Positions 40,550 through 45,432 of a DNA stretch of 45,432 bases are shown here, piece after piece; position 1 is the first letter of the stretch; every line of letters begins with the position of its first letter. The DNA is from a virus. Both the position numbers and the translations under genes were made by a program. Location: IMG/VR virus record IMGVR_UViG_3300024999_000173, positions 1-45,432 of that record, one strand, 5' to 3'. Under the pieces are notes generated by a model, which was not told the origin of the DNA, ran no database searches, and saw nothing but the letters and a program-made list of their open reading frames with translations.

Positions 40550-41269
40550 TCGAATTTTTCTCCCGCAGAAATTTCAACACTTTACAATAAAAACGTCTTA
40601 CAGACAAAGAAAGTTCCAGTTTATCGGCCCTGTCTACCTCAAAATAGGTGTCCATGGCGTGATTTATGGCGATATCATTTAGTGCAATCGGACCATCAAA
40701 ACCCACTATTGCCTGATCCTGGCAAGTTAAATAAAGTTCAATAACTGGTATATTAAACTTATGGGTCATTGGCCGACACGTGGAGCAGGGGGCATTTGCC
40801 TGCCCATCATATAGCTCTATGCACAATTCACAGTTAGCATAGGCAAACCACCGTGCCAGCTGTATCAGTTTTTTGAGGCTACCCCCATTTCATCGACAAT
40901 CTCATCGCGCAAACCGGTATGGCACTGCTCAACCCACTCTAGAAACCGCATATCTTTGCCGTCGATATTGATGGAGTACAGGGCTGCTCGGTCAACATCT
41001 TTGGGGAATTTTAATTCTTCCCCTTTTTCATCGAAGAAATTTCCCCAACCGGTCAAACATTTCCTGGCCACTAGATTTGCCCGTTTATAGGGGTTTATGG
41101 TGACTTTTACATTGCCAGTGGCATCGTAGGCCATATCAGACGATTTGGATTCGATGTTGGCCAATTCCTCGATCGACAGGGCCTTAATGTTGATAAATCC
41201 GCCATCTTCATCGTTGGGAACATCAACCTTTTTGTTTTTGTTAACACTCAATCTCATAACTTTCTCCAT
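40530..41269 (-). CDS. Tail-assembly chaperone, -1 frameshift fusion product (G-T type)
   Basis: If ribosomes slip -1 on A AAA AAC (40874-40868), the 134-residue chaperone is extended by 112 residues to 246 (740 nt plus one re-read base gives 247 codons, an exact fit). The extension begins LIQLARWFAYANCELC and contains two CxxC-like pairs (CELC, CSTC). The same arrangement (lambda gpG/gpGT) makes the short and long chaperones that coat the tape measure. The extension frame has only a TTG for an independent start, with no ribosome site, which favours frameshifting. Confidence 0.85.
40865..41269 (-). CDS. Tail-assembly chaperone, unshifted product (G type)
   Basis: This 134-residue protein lies between tail tube and tape measure, the fixed position of the chaperone in siphoviruses. 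It has a basic N-terminus (MRLSVNKNKKVDVP), a helical middle (IKALSIEELANIESKS) and ends MGVASKN right after the slippery heptamer. It would be made in excess over the frameshifted form. Its ribosome site (ATGGAGAAAG region) lies at the foot of an 11-bp hairpin. Confidence 0.85.
   Translation of the reverse strand: MEKVMRLSVNKNKKVDVPNDEDGGFINIKALSIEELANIESKSSDMAYDATGNVKVTINPYKRANLVARKCLTGWGNFFDEKGEELKFPKDVDRAALYSINIDGKDMRFLEWVEQCHTGLRDEIVDEMGVASKN
40868..40874 (-). promoter_or_regulatory. -1 ribosomal slippery site
   Basis: On the minus strand the codons TCA AAA AAC TGA place the heptamer A AAA AAC in the exact X XXY YYZ phase, with the 0-frame stop immediately next. The -1 frame is then open into the chaperone extension. 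Confidence 0.88.
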
Positions 41270-41270
41270 T

Positions 41271-41314
41271 TGTGGTGGTTGAGAATCCCCCCTCGCCCTT
41301 TGCCAACCACCACA
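41271..41314 (-). promoter_or_regulatory. Hairpin over the chaperone leader
   Basis: Perfect 11-bp arms (TGTGGTGGTTG at 41271-41281, CAACCACCACA at 41304-41314) enclose 22 nt. On the mRNA the distal arm ends 4-5 nt before the chaperone's GGAG. It may control chaperone translation or mRNA processing. One arm is the AACCACCACA leader motif used elsewhere. Confidence 0.6.
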
Positions 41315-41348
41315 GGAGGCAATCCGGGTCCGGGGGGAAAGTTAAAAC

Positions 41349-42113
41349 TTAACAAGAAGTCGCGTCAGTGTAACCAAGAACCACCAACGGGGTGGCTCCG
41401 TGAACGGCAGTGGTGGCTCCGCCAGAGAAATCAGCGACCAGGGACGCTTCATCGCCAACGTCTTCCGCAAGGACGATGGCCCCGGCTGCAACAGATTCCG
41501 CCTTAAAGTACATGGGGGCAGTTTTGCCGGGGATATTGTCGATGATTAAGGTGTCCCCAACTTCAAATCCTTTGGTAACAAAATCTGCCGAAGCAGAAGT
41601 AAGGGTGCGGGTAGCAGCGACATAATCAACATCTGCCCCCACCTTATGGGCAATGAACAAAACGAAAGCTCCGCCAGGCATATAATTCAGGGACCCGGTA
41701 AAAATGCCGTTGGGGCTGTCTACTTTGGGATCGCTCATCGACCCAACATAGAGGCCAGCAGCAGCATCACTGATGAGATCCGGGGCAGAGAAATCACAGC
41801 CCTGTTTCACGTACAGCCGGATATCAGCAATCTTGGTACTGTTAATGGCGGCATCCCGGAACTCTTCCAGAGATTTGTCGCCGGGGATGAAGTTATAGTT
41901 AATCTGAGTTTCCTCATAAGTACCGCCAGACGGCACGACCAGGGCAATGCGCCGACCCATCTCGGATATCTTCTGGGTTTCCATAGTAAAACCGAGACAG
42001 AGACCCATCCCCTGCAATCCGCGTACCAATCTTTCTTCAGTGGTGGCGGGGTGCAAAATAACGGCTGCATTCTGACCGGCGACGAAATTTACGGGGCTTA
42101 CTTTAAGTGCCAT
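41349..42113 (-). CDS. Major tail tube protein
   Basis: This 254-residue protein has a GGAGG ribosome site. The build fits a tube subunit: N-terminal strands (LKVSPVNFVAGQNAAVILHP), central IPGDKSLEEFRDAAINSTKIADIRLYV, and a C-terminal extra domain (about 165-254, ATRTLTSASADFVTKGFEVGDTLIIDNIPGK) of the kind found on the outside of tails. It lies between the tail terminator and chaperone genes, as expected. High abundance is implied. Confidence 0.82.
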   Translation of the reverse strand: MALKVSPVNFVAGQNAAVILHPATTEERLVRGLQGMGLCLGFTMETQKISEMGRRIALVVPSGGTYEETQINYNFIPGDKSLEEFRDAAINSTKIADIRLYVKQGCDFSAPDLISDAAAGLYVGSMSDPKVDSPNGIFTGSLNYMPGGAFVLFIAHKVGADVDYVAATRTLTSASADFVTKGFEVGDTLIIDNIPGKTAPMYFKAESVAAGAIVLAEDVGDEASLVADFSGGATTAVHGATPLVVLGYTDATSC

Positions 42114-42125
42114 TGAACTACCTCC

Positions 42126-42533
42126 TTAACAGGCATTTGTGTCGCTTCCGCCGTACAAATATTGGTACGGGAAAACAATATTATGCCGATACAAATCGGC
42201 ACCTTCTAACTTACCAACTGAACTAAATTCCGGTTCAGAAAACATCACCCCAGGGATGGCCTCACTGACCAACAGGGTAGACAATCTTGATGCTATTTGT
42301 TTTGCCTTATTTGTGCCCTTACCATACTCGGTGTCGATATCAATGACCATGTTGCCATTGACTATCCGTAAATTTGATCCCATTTCTATTGGTTCGGAAG
42401 AGGAGTCAATTTCCGAGATCATTATTCTCTCGCCAACCGGAGGAACAGTATTTTCAAACACTATGGTGACAGTGGTGAAATTATCGTGTAAATATTTTTC
42501 GATAGTGGCCCGGAAAACTGTATAATCTATCAT
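42126..42533 (-). CDS. Tail terminator protein
   Basis: This 135-residue protein has the tail-terminator pattern: N-terminal helix (YTVFRATIEKYLHDNFT), then beta strands (TIVFENTVPPVGERIMISEID, GNMVIDIDTEYGKGTNKAKQIASRL) and EFSSVGKLEGADLYRHNIVFPY. It caps the tail tube and joins it to the head. It overlaps the gp10-like gene by 4 bp. Confidence 0.82.
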   Translation of the reverse strand: MIDYTVFRATIEKYLHDNFTTVTIVFENTVPPVGERIMISEIDSSSEPIEMGSNLRIVNGNMVIDIDTEYGKGTNKAKQIASRLSTLLVSEAIPGVMFSEPEFSSVGKLEGADLYRHNIVFPYQYLYGGSDTNAC

Positions 42534-42928
42534 TTTATGGCCCTTATTCGCCTATTTAATTCTTTTTCAAACCGTATCCTGGCCTTGAGCAATGCCCTGC
42601 TTGGTGATCTGTTTCCGGGACCTTCGCCATTTTCAACGTAAGGGGCATAAGGGACATTATTATAAAGATAGACTCGTTTATCCTTGGTGATTCGAAAATT
42701 AAAATCCGGTACTGAAGGCTTAGTACGTTTTCCGGGTCTAGGAACATATGACGATCTTCTGTTGGTCGATAATTTCCAAGAATGTTGCAAAAGACCAGTA
42801 TCAACCGGGGTATTATTCACAGCTTCTTTCCACGCCTCTTTTCCTGCACCAGTTACAGCAGCACTGGCCTTTGCGCCAAATGCCTTTAATTCACGGTCAA
42901 TTTGCTGTGCGAAACTTACACCGGCCAT
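42530..42928 (-). CDS. HK97 gp10-like tail completion protein
   Basis: This 132-residue protein carries the family signature of a helical N-terminus, NNTPVDTGLLQHSWKLSTN (residues 38-56) and NNVPYAPYVENGEG (about 90-103), followed by a basic helical C-terminus. It functions at the head-tail joint or in tail completion. Its start overlaps the previous stop. Confidence 0.9.
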   Translation of the reverse strand: MAGVSFAQQIDRELKAFGAKASAAVTGAGKEAWKEAVNNTPVDTGLLQHSWKLSTNRRSSYVPRPGKRTKPSVPDFNFRITKDKRVYLYNNVPYAPYVENGEGPGNRSPSRALLKARIRFEKELNRRIRAIK

Positions 42929-43290
42929 TAGATTACTTTCTCCGTGCCCAAGGAATACCGGGATTTGTACTGGTCGTAACGGACCCCTTTTACCCGAAAC
43001 TGGTCGCCATCGGGATTAACCACCATATCGTTTTCTTCGGGGACCGTGCCATCTTCCAAGTCTAATCCAGATACTGAAAAGACCACACTGCCTTTGTACA
43101 TTTCCTTTTCAAACTGATTTTTAATATCTTCCTGGGTCATGTCGACTGAAAAATCTTCATATACTACAGTGACTGCACCAGTCGTAGGGTTATATTCTTC
43201 CGATACGAATTTTTTAAAGGTATGGGTTCCTGCGGTAAATTTTCTTATCAACCGCTGCGCCAATAAAGGAAATTTTTCCCCCAGTAACAT
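42928..43290 (-). CDS. Head-tail connector/stopper protein
   Basis: This 120-residue protein is beta-rich after an N-terminal helix. It includes YNPTTGAVTVVYEDFSVDMT and KGSVVFSVSGLDLEDGTVPEENDMVVNPDGDQFRVKGVR, the pattern of stopper proteins that hold DNA in the head. It lies between the connector and the gp10-like gene. Confidence 0.75.
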   Translation of the reverse strand: MLLGEKFPLLAQRLIRKFTAGTHTFKKFVSEEYNPTTGAVTVVYEDFSVDMTQEDIKNQFEKEMYKGSVVFSVSGLDLEDGTVPEENDMVVNPDGDQFRVKGVRYDQYKSRYSLGTEKVI

Positions 43291-43292
43291 AA

Positions 43293-43721
43293 TTAGACCC
43301 TTATAAGAGTAACTTCACCAAGTTTACGGGTGCATAGTGATTCCATCAATACATCTGGATATCCGAAAGATCGTCTCGTGGAATATGTTGGCGTTGCCCC
43401 GGAATATTCAAATTCTTCCTCCAGGGACCCAACTTTGCTGCGTTCCCGCTTAATTTTGCCCCTGTCGTCGGCAGAAGTAACATCGCCAAAAAGAGTGTTG
43501 GCCATGTCAGCCATGGCGTAATAGGCCACTGCCTCCTTGATGTCGTCAGCAATATCAGCAGAAATGGCCCAATCCACATCAACACAAGTCCATTGCGTTT
43601 GCACGTAGACTGATGCCTTGGCTATATGTGATGTTTTCAGGGCATTGCTCAGGGCGATCCAATCAGCAAACTGGACAAGGATAACGTCTGCTTCTGTAGG
43701 GGTAATAATGGCTTTGTTCAT
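43293..43721 (-). CDS. Head-tail adaptor protein (DnaT-like/gp6-like)
   Basis: This 142-residue helical protein contains DVILVQFADWIALSNALKTSH, IADDIKEAVAYYAMADMANTLF, and RKLGEVTLIRV at the end. The size, helical content and first place in the connector module match adaptor proteins that bind the portal. Members of this group are often annotated DnaT-like ssDNA-binding proteins by homology. AAGG precedes the start, within an AT-rich gap. Confidence 0.75.
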   Translation of the reverse strand: MNKAIITPTEADVILVQFADWIALSNALKTSHIAKASVYVQTQWTCVDVDWAISADIADDIKEAVAYYAMADMANTLFGDVTSADDRGKIKRERSKVGSLEEEFEYSGATPTYSTRRSFGYPDVLMESLCTRKLGEVTLIRV

Positions 43722-43767
43722 GTTAAACCTTATTTGGGCGTAATTTTAATAATATATAATTTTAATT

Positions 43768-43851
43768 TCACATCGGCCCGGCAATCAGCCACAGCACCGC
43801 CGCCAGTTCGACAGTGAGGATGACGAGCAGGGTGTTGATTAGGTGGTTCAT
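43768..43851 (-). CDS. 27-residue membrane peptide
   Basis: The ATG overlaps the stop of the 63-residue gene (ATGA). The peptide MNHLINTLLVILTVELAAVL is one hydrophobic helix ending WLIAGPM. The AT-rich tract follows directly. Its role is unknown; a holin-like or tail-gene-linked peptide is possible. Confidence 0.5.
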   Translation of the reverse strand: MNHLINTLLVILTVELAAVLWLIAGPM

Positions 43852-44039
43852 TCTTCTACCAATTCCTTGACGTTGTGCCACTTGACAAAGAACGTCTTAC
43901 CGCAATTATCATAATTCAGGTCAACCCCGCGCATTGATATCATCGTGACACGGCCGGTATATATGCTGCCGTCTTTCTCGATCCTGACGGTACTGTAAAG
44001 CCTGAGTTTTCTCTGATTTTCCTGTTTACAGAAGTTCAT
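43848..44039 (-). CDS. 63-residue protein of unknown function
   Basis: The ATG at 44039 overlaps the preceding stop; an in-frame ATG at 44057 would lie inside that gene. It is beta-rich (KLRLYSTVRIEKDGSIYTGR, GVDLNYDNCGKTFFVKWHN), like a small SH3/Sm-type barrel. The function is unknown. Confidence 0.6.
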   Translation of the reverse strand: MNFCKQENQRKLRLYSTVRIEKDGSIYTGRVTMISMRGVDLNYDNCGKTFFVKWHNVKELVEE

Positions 44040-44554
44040 CCTTTCTCCTCGCTGCATTTCCAGATATTCGGAATCTCAACCCCATCCACCACAGTCGGCT
44101 GCCAGATATTCGGCCGGTCACGGATGCACAGGTCAAATCTCCTGCCGAGCCATTCAGGAAGCAGACGGATCAGATCGCGGTCCACGATGTCTCGGTTGTA
44201 AGGAAAACCATTTGGATATTTGGCAACGATAGCCTGCTGCTGTGAGTCTAGCTTGGCAAGATCGGTTGCGGAAACGGCAATCCTTTTAATCATATTACCA
44301 ACAACAGTATCCGTTTTCAAACTGTCTGCCATCGCCACATCGAAATCAAGCCGTTCCTGGAATCTTCCAGATGGGTCGTCAGGCAGATCGTTATCCCAAA
44401 GGATTATGAATGTCATGCCCTTCAGGACACCTTTGGAGTTGATGAACGTTCCGCAAGGGAAAGCATTCAGCCACCTGGCACCATAGAGACGTGTCGGCTC
44501 GGCAGGATTGACGACAAAGTAGCCGGAGAAAATGTTACCTCTATCGAGTTTCAT
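44036..44554 (-). CDS. Fibre-linked protein of unknown function
   Basis: This 172-residue protein has an N-terminal beta region (GNIFSGYFVVNPAEPTRLYGARWLNAFPCG) and a helical middle with a conserved-looking AVSATDLAKLDSQQQAIVAKYPNG. It is the third gene after the fibre and is coupled on both sides. A fibre chaperone or tail-associated role is possible. No family was recognised. Confidence 0.6.
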   Translation of the reverse strand: MKLDRGNIFSGYFVVNPAEPTRLYGARWLNAFPCGTFINSKGVLKGMTFIILWDNDLPDDPSGRFQERLDFDVAMADSLKTDTVVGNMIKRIAVSATDLAKLDSQQQAIVAKYPNGFPYNRDIVDRDLIRLLPEWLGRRFDLCIRDRPNIWQPTVVDGVEIPNIWKCSEEKG

Positions 44555-44724
44555 TCCGCCACCTCGTCATCAATCGCCTTCAGCACCTCGGCGAGTTTCT
44601 GCTTCCCGAACTCTTCACCAGTGGAAGTCTCCCACCAGCCTTCGCTATCGTCTTCGGTGGAGGCTATCCCAGCGAGAATGATCTTGATCTTATTTTTCAA
44701 TCTGTCTGCTTCTTGTCTGGTCAT
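44551..44724 (-). CDS. 57-residue acidic protein after the fibre
   Basis: The ATG at 44724 overlaps the fibre stop, and the TGA overlaps the next ATG. It starts MTRQEADRLKNKIKIILAGI and contains STEDDSEGWWETSTGEEFG, helical at both ends. Small helical proteins after fibre genes are sometimes fibre-assembly chaperones; this is inference. Confidence 0.6.
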   Translation of the reverse strand: MTRQEADRLKNKIKIILAGIASTEDDSEGWWETSTGEEFGKQKLAEVLKAIDDEVAE

Positions 44725-45432
44725 ATCGCGTACCCCCGCACTTTCAGCACTTCGGCATCACTCGCGGATTTTCCCCAGAATTGTGTTTGCTGTACCCCGA
44801 ATGGTATCACACTGTTCAGCCCAACACGTTCGTGCGTCAAGGGATTTTGCGAGCCGTCATAGGCAACCGCTGTTCCCCATGTGATCGCGGTGAAGACATT
44901 CTTGGCGTAACCAATCCGCTGAGTTGTGCCGGCAGCGTTGGTCTGTTTCGCGATCAGGAGTTCGTCGGTCCGTACCCATCCGCCCGTAACCGTGACCTCT
45001 GCAACCGTAGTACCATCGCTTGATTTCAGTTTGCCTCCTGCATCAGCGAAGATCAGCCCCGAGACTACATCACTGGCACTGAGGATATTCGCTGGGGCCG
45101 TGACCTGTGCGCTGGATACCCCCATTTCTACCAATGCAGCAGCAGTGAACGCACCCCCCGACAGTGCAGCGGTCATAGCTGCATTCAGCGGTATCGCCAG
45201 CCCGTTGCCGCCACTGGTGGCTGCTGTGGAGGTTACTGAGGTGGTTGCGCCTGCGCCAGATGCTGCGTAGGGCATTTGGTAGGGAGAGGCTACGAGTTGT
45301 GGTTCCCATATTGTGCATGTACCTGTTGCCGGCTCACCACAACCAGCCCCAAAACGGAAAACCCACACACCCCCAGTTGCACCAATATTAGCGGCTATAG
45401 TTAATATATGCTCTCCAGCGGATGGAATGGTT
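44721..45432 (-). CDS. Tail fibre/spike-like protein, C-terminal part
   Basis: This completes the 428-residue protein begun at 716 (45307-45432 duplicates 16-141). The C-terminal 190 residues are low-complexity Thr/Ala/Ser then a globular end with GVSSAQVTAPANILSASDVVSG, KLKSSDGTTVAEVTVTGGWV and VRGYAI at the C-terminus. This resembles the C-terminal domain of phage head- or tail-spike fibres. Codons here are GC-rich at third positions compared with the N-terminal part, suggesting domain exchange. No glycanase or deacetylase residues were recognised. Confidence 0.75.
   Translation of the reverse strand, partial: TIPSAGEHILTIAANIGATGGVWVFRFGAGCGEPATGTCTIWEPQLVASPYQMPYAASGAGATTSVTSTAATSGGNGLAIPLNAAMTAALSGGAFTAAALVEMGVSSAQVTAPANILSASDVVSGLIFADAGGKLKSSDGTTVAEVTVTGGWVRTDELLIAKQTNAAGTTQRIGYAKNVFTAITWGTAVAYDGSQNPLTHERVGLNSVIPFGVQQTQFWGKSASDAEVLKVRGYAI
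45307..45432. repeat. Terminal direct repeat, right copy
   Basis: Identical to bases 16-141; it marks the closure of the circular assembly. The true genome is 16-45306. Confidence 0.9.

Noticed and set aside
40530-40826. Independent 98-residue gene before the tape measure
   Set aside because: It has only a TTG start and no ribosome site, and the slippery heptamer makes an exact-length fusion with the upstream chaperone the better reading.

Overview
The window is one complete tailed-phage genome cut open at an arbitrary point. Bases 16-141 recur exactly at 45307-45432, and a single 428-codon reading frame runs through the join without a break, so the real molecule is a circle (or circularly permuted set) of about 45,291 bp. 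Bases 1-15 are a fold-back artefact. A tape-measure protein, tail tube, tail terminator and frameshifted tail-assembly chaperone indicate a long non-contractile tail (siphovirus type). A lipoprotein and a GH108-type muramidase suggest a Gram-negative host; the host genus cannot be read from the sequence. No integrase, tRNA, rRNA, CRISPR array or IS element was seen.

Layout: two gene blocks diverge from one control region (about 9609-10234) and converge, overlapping by 20 bp, at 29512-29531. The minus-strand (late) block runs 9608 -> 16 / 45306 -> 29512: small and large terminase, portal, scaffold, major capsid, decoration-like protein, coiled-coil repeat protein, lipoprotein, exported protein, DUF1353-like protein, membrane protein, endolysin, tail fibre, small genes, head-tail connectors, tail terminator, tail tube, chaperone pair, tape measure, and tail-tip proteins including three tandem paralogues and a 742-residue chimera. 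The plus-strand (early) block runs 10235 -> 29531: small unknown, membrane and zinc-binding proteins, a BRO-N protein, an archaeo-eukaryotic-type primase, SNF2-like and UvrD-like helicases, a MazG-like pyrophosphohydrolase, family A DNA polymerase, SSB, and then an adenylosuccinate-synthetase homologue (PurZ), a second pyrophosphohydrolase-type protein (DUF5664/MazZ-type), an HD phosphohydrolase (DatZ-type), a DnaQ-like exonuclease and a PD-(D/E)XK nuclease.

The main biology: the early block carries all the functions associated with 2-aminoadenine (Z) DNA. PurZ would convert dGMP to the succinyl precursor of dZMP, a MazZ-type enzyme would supply dGMP from dGTP, DatZ would destroy dATP, and the family A polymerase would incorporate dZTP opposite T. 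The PurA catalytic Asp is Ser here (residue 13), the substitution known for PurZ. I infer that this phage replaces adenine by 2-aminoadenine throughout its genome.

Regulation visible in sequence: three near-identical promoters (TTGAC[A/G], 18-bp spacer, TATAATGAAAGAAA) drive the late block and two early segments. A palindrome array lies in the divergent region, a repeated two-hairpin element in a 695-bp gene-free stretch (11820-12514), and a recurring AACCACCACA leader precedes many ribosome-binding sites. Genes are tightly packed, most joined by 1-4 bp stop/start overlaps, which was used to choose starts and to find several genes under 60 codons.
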